Assembly: GCF_022637455.1 (NCBI RefSeq)
Contig: NZ_CP093341.1
Coordinates: 3,348,001-3,412,000, forward strand
DNA: 64,000 nucleotides
From: Lysobacter sp. S4-A87
GTDB taxonomy: Bacteria > Pseudomonadota > Gammaproteobacteria > Xanthomonadales > Xanthomonadaceae
Direction of reading: 5' to 3'
Shown here piece by piece: positions 26,701 to 33,915 of the stretch (its first letter is position 1; each line of letters begins with the position of its first letter). A program made the position numbers and the translations under genes. The notes under the pieces were generated by a model. That model made no database searches, had not been told where the DNA came from, and saw only the letters and a program-made list of their open reading frames with translations.

Positions 26701-29700
26701 GCGATCGACCTGAGCGAGTTCACGGACCTGGCGTCCGACGCCGGCCCGGAGTTCGTAGACAGCCATTCGCATGCTGCCCGCGTGGAAGCCGAACTGGCCG
26801 AAGCGAGCCGCATCGAAGCCGAGCGCCTGGCGATCGAGCAGGCCAATGTCGCAAGCGTCGACGTCGAGCGCGTGCAGGCCGAGCGCTTCGCCCTCGAGCA
26901 GACCGACGCCGAGCGTCTGGCCCTGCTCCAGCGCGAGCAGGAAGCCCGCCTGGAAGCCGAGCGTCAGGAAGCCGCGCAATTCGAGGCCGAGCACCTGGAA
27001 GCCGAGCTTCTCGCAGCCGCACGTCTTGAGAGCGAGCGTCTCGAAGCAGCGCGCCGCGAATCCGAGCTTCTCGAAGCCGCACGCCTTGAAACCGAGCGCC
27101 TCGAAGCGGAGCGCCTGGAAGCCGAACGCCTCGAAGCAGAACGCCTCGAAGCAGATCGCCTCGAAGCCGAGCGCCTCGAAGCAGAGCGCCTCGAAGCCGA
27201 ACGTCTCGAAGCAGAGCGCCTCGAAGCCGAACGCCTCGAAGCAGAACGCCTCGAAGCCGAGCGCCTGGCCGAGGAGGAGCGCGAGTACGCCCGCCTCGAA
27301 ACCGAATACGCCGAGGCCGAACGTGCTTCCCGCGAGCAGCAGGTGGCCGCCATCGAAGCCACCGCATCGGTGGGCCTGGCGGCGTTTGCCGACGCCGGCG
27401 CCCCGGGTGCCAACGAGTCCGATGGCGACCCGGTCGACGACCAGCCGGCTGCATACGAATCGCACGCCGAAGTGGCCGGCGCCGAAGTGGCCGACGATGC
27501 GCAGGAGCCGGCAGTCGCCGCGCTGATCGCGCACGCACTGGCCGCCAGCGACGATCCGGACGAAGCGCTCGACCTGACCGGACTCGATCCGGAACTGGTC
27601 GACATCTTCGTCGAGGAAGCCAGCGACCTGCTCGACCACTCCGACGGCCTGCTCGCGCAGCTGCGCCAGGCGCCGGGTGACCGCGAGCCGGTGGTCGGAC
27701 TGCAGCGCGACCTGCACACCATCAAGGGTGGCGCGCGCATGGCCGGCATCATGGCCGTGGGCGAACTCGGCCACGCCATGGAATCGCTGCTGGAAGCTGT
27801 CGCCGAACAGCGTTGCGAGCTGGGCCGCGATGGCGTGCCGCTGCTCGAGCACGGTTTCGACCGCCTCCATGCCATGGTCACCCGTGTCGGCGAGCGCCGC
27901 GCGATTGCCATGCCGGAGGAGCTGATCGCCCAGTTCGACGCGCGTGCCCGCGGCCAGGCCTACGTGCCCGCCACGCAGGTCGAGGACGCCAAGCCGGCCA
28001 CGGCCGCGCTGGAAGCGCCGCAGCACATCGAGCTCAAGCCGCTGTCCGCGCCGATCAGCGACGCACCGGTGGTCGACGAAGACGACATCGGCGTGCGCGC
28101 ACCGCAGGAGCAGGTGCGCATCCGCGCCGACCTGCTCGACCGGCTCGTCAACTACGCCGGTGAAGTCGCGATCTACCGCGCCCGACTGGAACAGCAGCTG
28201 GGTGCATTCCGTGGCGCCATCGCGGAAATGGCAGCGACCAACACGCGTATGCGTGACCAGCTGCGTCGACTGGAAATCGAAACCGAAGCGCAGATCGTCG
28301 CCCGCTACCAGCGCGAAGGCGACCTGGCCGAGCAGGCGTTCGATCCGCTCGAGCTCGACCGCTTCTCCAACCTGCAGCAGCTGTCGCGTGCACTGGCCGA
28401 GTCGGCCGCTGACCAGACCAGCCTGCAGACCACGCTCGACGACCTGACCCGTCAGTACGAAACCCTGCTGCTGCAGCAGTCGCGCGTGAGCTCGGAACTG
28501 CAGGAAGGCCTCATGCGCACGCGCATGGTGCCGTTCGACGGCCTGCTGCCGCGCCTGCGCCGCGTCGTCCGCCAGGCCTCGGGCGAACTGGGCAAGCATG
28601 TCCAGCTCAAGCTCGACGGTACCCAGGGCGAACTCGACCGCAACGTGCTCGAGCGCATGACCGCGCCGCTGGAACACATGCTGCGCAACGCGGTCGCGCA
28701 CGGCCTGGAAACGCCGGACAAGCGCCGCAAGGCGCACAAGCCGGAAGAGGGCACGATCCGCATCGCGGTCCGCCGCGAAGGTTCGGAAGTGGTGCTGGAA
28801 GTCGGCGACGACGGTGCCGGCCTCGACCGCGCCGCGATCCGCCGCCGTGGCGAAGAGCGTGGCCTGGTCCGCGCCGACGCGACGCTGTCCGATGCCGCCC
28901 TCGATGCACTGATCCTGGAACCGGGCTTCTCCACCGCCGATGCCGTCAGCCGCCTGTCCGGCCGCGGCGTGGGTATGGACGTGGTCGCCAGCGAAGTGCG
29001 CCAGCTCGGCGGTACGCTCGACATCCATTCGGTCCCGGGCAAGGGCGTCAACTTCACCCTGCGCCTGCCGCAGACGCTCGCGGTCACCCAGGCCGTGTTC
29101 GTCCGCATCGGCGAGACCACCTTCGCCGTGCCGATCGCCTCGGTCCGCGGCGTCGGCCGCATCGCCCGCGACCGCCTCGACATGGCCGACGCGACCTACC
29201 GCTACGGCGGCGAGGACTACACCGTCCACGACCTGGGCGCGCTCGTCGGCCACGGCACTGCCAAGGCCGAAGGCCACCTGCAGATGCCGCTGCTGCTGAT
29301 CCGCTCCGGTGACCTGCGTGCCGCGGTCTGCGTCGACCAGGTCGTCGGCAACCGCGAAATCGTGGTGAAGGCGGTCGGTCCGCAGGTTGCTTCGGTGCCG
29401 GGCATCTTCGGCGCGACCATCATGGGTGACGGCCGCGTGGTCGTGATCCTCGACGTCGCCCCGCTGGTACGCCGCCAGATGCTGCTGCCGCGCGATCACG
29501 TGCCGGTGGTCGCCGCACCGGTCGAACAGCGCCGCGTGCCGCTGGTCATGGTGGTCGACGACTCGGTGACGATGCGCAAGGTCACCGGCCGCGTGCTGGA
29601 ACGCCACAATTTCGAGGTCCTGACCGCGAAGGACGGCATCGACGCCCTGGAACGCATGACCGAGCGCGTGCCCGACCTGATGCTGCTCGACATCGAAATG

Positions 29701-29931
29701 CCGCGCATGGACGGCTACGAGCTGGCCACCGCCATGAAGGGCGACTCGCGCCTGCGTGGCGTGCCGATCGTGATGATCACTTCGCGTACCGGCGACAAGC
29801 ATCGCCAGCGCGCGTTCGAGATCGGTGTCGAGCGCTACCTCGGCAAGCCGTACCAGGAGCCGGAACTGATCCGCAACGTCTACGAACTGCTCGGCATCAA
29901 TGCGCAGGGGGCATCGCGCGGCCATGAGTGA
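23713..29931 (+). CDS. chpA: ChpA/PilL hybrid CheA-type histidine kinase of the Chp system
   Basis: 2072 residues. Several Hpt-like domains: degenerate HQVHG at His52, canonical HTLKG at His695, HTLNG at His886, canonical HTIKG at His1335. Residues 1126-1185 are 12 EAERL-type pentapeptides inside a longer Glu/Arg/Ala/Leu helix. After His1335 comes the CheA core: dimerisation (RADLLDRLVNYAGEVA), HATPase with Asn1659 in NAVAHG, DDGAGLD and GRGVGMD, then a CheW-like P5 and a C-terminal receiver with Asp1993 (LLLDIEMPRMDG). It should autophosphorylate under PilJ/PilI control and pass phosphate to PilG and PilH. The start overlaps the leader frame; the stop overlaps chpB. Confidence 0.94.
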   Translation: MTVMREAIDTTTLGWIKPELDETLRLAQQEIEAFAENPADTGRMRYCADQLHQVHGTLRMVELYAPAMVAEEMERLALALQQGKVADRDEACAALMRGVVLLPDYLERLQGGHRDIPIVLLPLLNELRATRGEAGLNESVLFAPDLDRPLPASLAGSPTPRSAPSPHSSGHLAALRDALATWPEDGNPAHPDKLAGAVDGLLAEVVLEPVRRMLWVASSVAGALRDGALPATRALRQAFGGVEREARLMLADDGFAAPRTEPAAEPTRQLLYHVAHSDGRHPALDDLRHTFELASHLPSESELEHARGSLSGRNRALLDTVAAAIKEDLLRVKDALDLHLRTGQTDVTSLQPQVEALSRVSDTLGMMGLGVARTVVLQQRDAMHEIVSGRRPADEGALLDVAGALLYVDASLDDQVSRLGLPDEQADDDLLAGEARKVLDVVVREAIANFGDARQAFVAFVETNWDHAELAEVPRVLDEVGGALRMLELVQPADYLTGVKRYTEVELIGRKRVPNGQQLDTLADALASLEYYLEALREQRPNRNNILDITRQSLESLRYWPLPEFDIAATMAPTSPITREELANVPDFELSDTITLGTVTMSAPAESAASTNESAAPATAAPVAPAAPAPAPVATTPQAIAAGGFEHSDDIDDEIREVFLEELDEEIRHLGDLLPIWHQAPEDSERLRPIRRVFHTLKGSGRLVGAKTLGEFSWKIENLLNRVLDGTRPASPAVMGLVGHAYTALPQLHAALRNEGLISADLAGMEAHADRLAEGDESLYTPALAGVAAAAEPVVAEELTLEAVNLDMLAVDDEVEPVLAIEETIEEAAPAFVVEVAPGTPASVDAVLLEILDAEVSGHLVTIEQWLAAANHGPRLVDDGLQRSFHTLNGAFAMTEVPVITEITGPTEIYVKRLLASATPASSEGVAAMAEVADAIRRTLATLKTPSPRVPAFEGLAARMRALRDGLPDARQSMPMSVEPIDVSFAMDDGDEATLSAIDLSEFTDLASDAGPEFVDSHSHAARVEAELAEASRIEAERLAIEQANVASVDVERVQAERFALEQTDAERLALLQREQEARLEAERQEAAQFEAEHLEAELLAAARLESERLEAARRESELLEAARLETERLEAERLEAERLEAERLEADRLEAERLEAERLEAERLEAERLEAERLEAERLEAERLAEEEREYARLETEYAEAERASREQQVAAIEATASVGLAAFADAGAPGANESDGDPVDDQPAAYESHAEVAGAEVADDAQEPAVAALIAHALAASDDPDEALDLTGLDPELVDIFVEEASDLLDHSDGLLAQLRQAPGDREPVVGLQRDLHTIKGGARMAGIMAVGELGHAMESLLEAVAEQRCELGRDGVPLLEHGFDRLHAMVTRVGERRAIAMPEELIAQFDARARGQAYVPATQVEDAKPATAALEAPQHIELKPLSAPISDAPVVDEDDIGVRAPQEQVRIRADLLDRLVNYAGEVAIYRARLEQQLGAFRGAIAEMAATNTRMRDQLRRLEIETEAQIVARYQREGDLAEQAFDPLELDRFSNLQQLSRALAESAADQTSLQTTLDDLTRQYETLLLQQSRVSSELQEGLMRTRMVPFDGLLPRLRRVVRQASGELGKHVQLKLDGTQGELDRNVLERMTAPLEHMLRNAVAHGLETPDKRRKAHKPEEGTIRIAVRREGSEVVLEVGDDGAGLDRAAIRRRGEERGLVRADATLSDAALDALILEPGFSTADAVSRLSGRGVGMDVVASEVRQLGGTLDIHSVPGKGVNFTLRLPQTLAVTQAVFVRIGETTFAVPIASVRGVGRIARDRLDMADATYRYGGEDYTVHDLGALVGHGTAKAEGHLQMPLLLIRSGDLRAAVCVDQVVGNREIVVKAVGPQVASVPGIFGATIMGDGRVVVILDVAPLVRRQMLLPRDHVPVVAAPVEQRRVPLVMVVDDSVTMRKVTGRVLERHNFEVLTAKDGIDALERMTERVPDLMLLDIEMPRMDGYELATAMKGDSRLRGVPIVMITSRTGDKHRQRAFEIGVERYLGKPYQEPELIRNVYELLGINAQGASRGHE
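27088..27267. repeat. 12 x 15-bp minisatellite in chpA (EAERL)
   Basis: Twelve uninterrupted 15-bp units of consensus GAAGCMGARCGCCTC encode ETERL, then EAERL copies with one EADRL. From the sixth unit on, Ala codons alternate GCC/GCA, giving a 30-bp higher-order unit as expected from unequal exchange or slippage. The frame is kept at any copy number. Confidence 0.95.
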
Positions 29932-31480
29932 GTCTTCGCGTCGCGCGGTACTGCTGGCACGACCGGGCGCGGCGTGTGAACGCCTGCGCTCGGCGCTCTC
30001 CGACGCCGGTGCGCAACTGGTGCTGGAAGCCGACCCCACCACGCTCGACCTGTCCACGCTCGGACTGGCCGCGCCGCAGGTGATTGTCGTTGCACTCGAT
30101 GCGGCCACCGAGGACGCGATCGAACGCTTCGATCCAGTGCTCGCCGATCCCGCCGTCGAAGTGATCTATGAGGAGGCGGCACTCGCCGCGGCCCGAGAAG
30201 GCTGGGACCTTGCCCGCTGGACCCGCCACCTGGCGGCGAAGCTGCAGGGCCACGGCGACGTGTTGCCGCCCGGGCACGAACCGGAAGGCGAGGGCGATTT
30301 CGCCGTTGATGCCCAGGAGGTACCCGCGCCGACACAGGTTGCCGCGCCCATCGCGGTCGCCGCTGCGCCGGAGGCCGTACCGGCAGCGCCGGCTGTGCTC
30401 GAGGCGCCAGTGTTCGAGGCAGCGGTCGTCGAGACGGCAGCCCTGAGCCCGTTCGACCCGGTGGCCGCCGAGCTCCACTACGAGCCGTCCATCGCCGCCA
30501 CCGGCGCGCCTCCGCTGATGGACGTGCAGACGCTGGACGCCATCGAGATGCCGCTGCTGGACGAGCCGGGAATGGTCTCGACCGACGACGCCGCGCTGGT
30601 GATCGAGCCGTTCGAATCCAGTTTCGATTACGAGATGTCGCCTGCGGCCGCACCGGTCGCGGTCGAACTGCTCGACGAAGTCGTGCCCGAAATGTCGCGC
30701 GAACGACGCGCGCCGGCCCAGCCGGTGCTGCTGTTCGACGCCAGCCGCCCGCCGGAAATCGCCAGTGACGATGTCGCGCCGGCCGCCCCGACTGCAGCTG
30801 CGGCCGCACCGCTGGCGCCGGACTGGTCGTTTGCCGAAGACAACGCCGGCAACCTGGCCGGCACCGACAGCCACGTCGCGAACAACCGCTTCCAGCGCGA
30901 CCTGGGTGACCTGGAAACACGCATTTCCGCGCTCGAGCTGGTCGAAGACCGCCAGACCGTCCACAACAACGGCGCCGTGCTTGTGCTGGCCGGCATCGGC
31001 GGCCCCGATGCCGTGCGCCAGTTGCTGGGCGCGCTGCCGGAAACCTTCCCGCGCCCGGTCCTGGTGCAGCAGCGCCTCGACGGCGGCCGCTACGACCGAC
31101 TCGTCGCGCAGATGCAGCGCGCCACGCCGTTGCAGGTGAAGCTTGCCGAGCCGGGCCTGCTGGCGATGGCCGGCTCGATCTACATCCTGCCCGCCGAGAT
31201 CGCGATCGCCGTCAACGAGTCTGGCATCCGCTTCGTCGAAGGCAACGGCGATGTCATCGCCTCGCTGCCGTCGGCGGACTCGGCGGTGCTGCTGCTCAGC
31301 GGCAGCGACCCGGCCCGTGTCGATGTCGCGATGAACCACTCCTGGGCAGGCGCACTCGTCGCCGGACAAGCGCCCGACGGTTGCTACGACGCAGCGGCCT
31401 CGGCCGAACTGATCGCACGCGGCGGCGTCGCCGGGCAGCCGGTCGAACTTGCCGAACGTCTGATCGCACGTTGGAACTGA
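29924..31480 (+). CDS. chpB: ChpB, CheB-like protein with a degenerate active site
   Basis: 518 residues. The C-terminal ~170 residues align by eye with the CheB methylesterase domain: VLAGIGGPDAVRQLLGALPE matches the GASTGGP region and RPVLVQQRLDGG matches the VQHMP region. The catalytic Ser position is Gly357, the His is Gln383, and the GMGxDG motif that holds Asp is replaced by LLSGSDPARV. It is therefore unlikely to be an active esterase. The N-terminus (VLLARPGAACERLRSALSDA) resembles a receiver without a clear phospho-Asp and is joined by a long Ala/Pro/Glu-rich linker. The ATG lies inside the chpA end, so it is coupled. The name follows position; function is inferred. Confidence 0.75.
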   Translation: MSESSRRAVLLARPGAACERLRSALSDAGAQLVLEADPTTLDLSTLGLAAPQVIVVALDAATEDAIERFDPVLADPAVEVIYEEAALAAAREGWDLARWTRHLAAKLQGHGDVLPPGHEPEGEGDFAVDAQEVPAPTQVAAPIAVAAAPEAVPAAPAVLEAPVFEAAVVETAALSPFDPVAAELHYEPSIAATGAPPLMDVQTLDAIEMPLLDEPGMVSTDDAALVIEPFESSFDYEMSPAAAPVAVELLDEVVPEMSRERRAPAQPVLLFDASRPPEIASDDVAPAAPTAAAAAPLAPDWSFAEDNAGNLAGTDSHVANNRFQRDLGDLETRISALELVEDRQTVHNNGAVLVLAGIGGPDAVRQLLGALPETFPRPVLVQQRLDGGRYDRLVAQMQRATPLQVKLAEPGLLAMAGSIYILPAEIAIAVNESGIRFVEGNGDVIASLPSADSAVLLLSGSDPARVDVAMNHSWAGALVAGQAPDGCYDAAASAELIARGGVAGQPVELAERLIARWN

Positions 31481-31502
31481 GCGGGCAGACAGGACCCTAC
31501 AG

Positions 31503-32009
31503 ATGCCGAATCGAAACCATTCCAAGCACGTTGCAGCCGTACCGACTGTCGAAAACGACATCCGGGGCGTGCTGATCCAGGTCGCCGGCGGCCGCCTGCT
31601 GCTGCCCAACGCAACGATCGCCGAGGTGCTGTCCTACGCCGAGCCCGATCCGCTGACCGACGTGCCGGACTGGCTGCTGGGCCGCATCCGCTGGCGCGGC
31701 TGGCAGCTGCCGCTGGTGGCGTTCGCGCGCCTGGCCGGCCTTGCCGACGAGCGCGGCGGACTGGGCAGCAAGGTGGTGGTGTTGCGCGCCCTGGGCGGCA
31801 ATCCGCGCGCACCGTACTTCGCGATGCTGACCCAGGGCTTCCCGCGCCTGGTGACGGTGTCACGCGACACGTTGATGGTGGTCGAAGACGCCAATGCGCT
31901 GCCCAACGGCGTGCGTGCGCGCGTGCTGCTCAACGAGGATGCTGCGTTCCTGCCCGACCTGGAGTCGATTGAAGCGCAGGTCAGCGCGGTGCTGGTGCAG
32001 GCGGCTTGA
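31503..32009 (+). CDS. chpC: ChpC, CheW-like adaptor
   Basis: 168 residues with a single CheW-like domain (DIRGVLIQVAGGRLLLPNAT ... WLLGRIRWRGWQLPLVAFAR). ChpC in Pseudomonas is an accessory adaptor that may link extra receptors to ChpA. It follows chpB by 22 bp. Its stop overlaps the TTG start of a membrane acyltransferase-like gene (TTGA), which extends the transcription unit past the chemosensory genes. Confidence 0.88.
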   Translation: MPNRNHSKHVAAVPTVENDIRGVLIQVAGGRLLLPNATIAEVLSYAEPDPLTDVPDWLLGRIRWRGWQLPLVAFARLAGLADERGGLGSKVVVLRALGGNPRAPYFAMLTQGFPRLVTVSRDTLMVVEDANALPNGVRARVLLNEDAAFLPDLESIEAQVSAVLVQAA

Positions 32010-33082
32010 GCGAAACACCGGCGGCACGCTACGCGTCGGTCGATGCACTTCGCGGCATCACCGTGGCCGCGATGCTGCTGGTCAACAACCCGGGCGACTG
32101 GGGCCATGTGTATGCCCCGCTGCTCCACGCCCATTGGCATGGCTGCACGCCGACCGACCTGATCTTCCCGATGTTCCTGTTCATCGTCGGCGTGTCGATC
32201 ACGCTGGCGCTGATGCCGCGCCTGGAGCGCGGTGACGCGCCAAGCGTCCTGGCGCGACCGGTGCTGGTCCGCGCCGCACGCATCGTCGGCCTCGGCCTGC
32301 TGTTGCACCTGTGTGCGCTGTGGGCGTTCGACCTGGCGCACTACCGGGTGATGGGCGTCCTGCAGCGGATCGGCCTGTGTTTCGCCGCTGCGGGCCTGCT
32401 GGCCTTGCATGCGCGTCCGCGCACGCAGTGGCTCGTGCTCGCCGCTTTGCTGGTGGGTTATGGCGCATTGCTGGCTGCTGGCGGCAGTTACGAACCGTTC
32501 GTCAATCTCGCCAGTCGCGTGGATCATGCGCTGCTGGGCGTCCATGTCTACCAGCTCGATCCGGCCAGTGGCCGCGGACATGATCCCGAAGGCCTGGTCA
32601 GCACGCTGGGTGCGCTGGCGACGACGGTGCTCGGCATGCGTGCCGGTGACTGGCTGCGGCGCGGCGATTTGCGTGCGCTGTGGCTCGGCGGTGCGGCAGC
32701 GCTGGCAATCGGGCTGGCATGGTCGTGGTGGCAGCCGTTCAACAAGAACCTGTGGACGCCGTCGTACGTGCTGTGGACCGGCGGCATCGCCTGCTGGGTG
32801 CTGGCGGTGGTGCACTGGCTGGTCGATCGCCAGGGACTGCCGGCGCTGGGGCGTGCGTTCGGGGTCAATGCGATCGCGGCCTATGCGGGGTCGGCGTTCA
32901 TGCTTTATGCGCTGGTGGCGGGCGGTTGGCTGGAGCCGTTGTATCGGCTCGGATTCGCTGACTGGATGACGCCGCGATTGGGTCCGTATGCGCCGTCGCT
33001 GGCGTTTGCCATTGCTGTAGTGGTGGTGTGGTGGGTGGTGGTGCGCGTGCTCGATGCGCGGCGGATCTACTTCAAGATCTGA
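32006..33082 (+). CDS. DUF5009/NagX-like membrane acyltransferase-family protein
   Basis: 358 residues, about ten hydrophobic segments. It opens with the family hallmark RYASVDALRGITVAAMLLVNNPGDW, then TPTDLIFPMFLFIVGVSITL and HYRVMGVLQRIGLCF. This is the COG4299 family (NagX in xanthomonads, related to heparan-alpha-glucosaminide N-acetyltransferase), thought to act on N-acetylglucosamine or other sugars at the membrane; substrate not established. The frame begins with TTG inside the chpC stop, and I see no better start, since the hallmark begins only nine residues later. Coupling to the pilus-chemosensory cluster is unusual. Confidence 0.85.
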   Translation: MSETPAARYASVDALRGITVAAMLLVNNPGDWGHVYAPLLHAHWHGCTPTDLIFPMFLFIVGVSITLALMPRLERGDAPSVLARPVLVRAARIVGLGLLLHLCALWAFDLAHYRVMGVLQRIGLCFAAAGLLALHARPRTQWLVLAALLVGYGALLAAGGSYEPFVNLASRVDHALLGVHVYQLDPASGRGHDPEGLVSTLGALATTVLGMRAGDWLRRGDLRALWLGGAAALAIGLAWSWWQPFNKNLWTPSYVLWTGGIACWVLAVVHWLVDRQGLPALGRAFGVNAIAAYAGSAFMLYALVAGGWLEPLYRLGFADWMTPRLGPYAPSLAFAIAVVVVWWVVVRVLDARRIYFKI

Positions 33083-33093
33083 CCCTCCGCTAG

Positions 33094-33171
33094 CCGTAGC
33101 CCGGGTAAGCGCAGCGCACCCGGGATCGTGCCTGCCGGTCCCCGGGTGCGCTGCGCTTACCCGGGTTACGG
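33094..33171. repeat. GTAG-type REP palindrome
   Basis: Two 31-nt arms (33094-33124 and 33141-33171) are reverse complements with one mismatch, around a 16-base loop. The 5' arm carries GTAGCCCGGGTAAGCGCAGC. It lies between convergent genes and could end transcription from both sides. A second copy is at 48017-48089. Confidence 0.9.
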
Positions 33172-33177
33172 TGGCTA

Positions 33178-33915
33178 CTACTGCAGATCGCCGAACCGCG
33201 CCTGCAACGCCGCAATTGCAGCCAGCCCTGCGCTCTCGGTGCGCAGGATGCGCGGCCCCAGCCGCAGTCCAAGGAAGCCAGCCGCGCGCAACTGCTCGCG
33301 ATCCAGAGGCGACCAGCCGCCTTCCGGGCCGATCGCCAGGTACACCGGTTCGCTCACATCCAGCGCCAGGCTCGAGAACGCCAGCTCGCCTTCCGGATCC
33401 AGGATCAGGCGCAGGCCCCCTGGAGGCAGGCCCGCCAGCGTCGCCGCCAGCGTCACCGGCGCGGACACCTCGGGGACCACCGCGCGCCCGCTTTGCTCGC
33501 AAGCCGAGGACACCACGCTGCGCCAATGCGCCAGGCGTTTCTCCGCGCGCGCTTCGTCCAGCTTCACTTCGCTGCGTTGCGACCACAGTGGATGGAATGC
33601 CGCTGCGCCCAGTTCGGTCGCCTTCTGCAGGATCAGGTCCATCTTCTCGCCACGCGCCACGCCCTGCAGCAGCACCAGCCGCAACGGCGACTCGCGCAGC
33701 ACCGGGGTGGAGGCATCGATGGCCACGCGCAGTTCCCGCTTGCCCAGCGCCACGATCCGCGCTGCGTAGTCGTGGCCATCGCCGTTGAACAGCACGCAGG
33801 CGTCGCCCACGCCCAGGCGCAGCACGCGGCCCAGGTGGGCTGCGGCGCTCTCGGGCAGGACGACTTCGCTGCCGGCAGCCAGCGGCTGGTCGACGTGGAC
33901 GCGGGTCAGGCGCAT
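33178..33915 (-). CDS. rsmE: RsmE, 16S rRNA m3U1498 methyltransferase
   Basis: SPOUT-class SAM methyltransferase of 245 residues. N-terminal PUA-like domain starts MRLTRVHVDQPL with HLGRVLRLGVGD; the knotted C-terminal domain shows KATELGAAAFHPLWSQRSEV, LAIGPEGGWSPLDRE and LGPRILRTESAGLAAI, the SAM-binding signature. The start overlaps the bioA stop by 10 bp, so it is co-translated with bioA, an arrangement known in xanthomonads with no obvious functional link. Confidence 0.95.
   Translation of the reverse strand: MRLTRVHVDQPLAAGSEVVLPESAAAHLGRVLRLGVGDACVLFNGDGHDYAARIVALGKRELRVAIDASTPVLRESPLRLVLLQGVARGEKMDLILQKATELGAAAFHPLWSQRSEVKLDEARAEKRLAHWRSVVSSACEQSGRAVVPEVSAPVTLAATLAGLPPGGLRLILDPEGELAFSSLALDVSEPVYLAIGPEGGWSPLDREQLRAAGFLGLRLGPRILRTESAGLAAIAALQARFGDLQ

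Noticed and set aside
27088-27267. Regular repeats that could be mistaken for a CRISPR array
   Set aside because: The 15-bp units are contiguous, without spacers, and encode EAERL within chpA.
26266-30108. Very long open frame on the minus strand opposite chpA
   Set aside because: The plus-strand frame has intact Hpt, CheA, CheW and receiver motifs; the antisense frame shows only Arg/Gln/Ala/His-rich composition typical of shadows in G+C-rich DNA.
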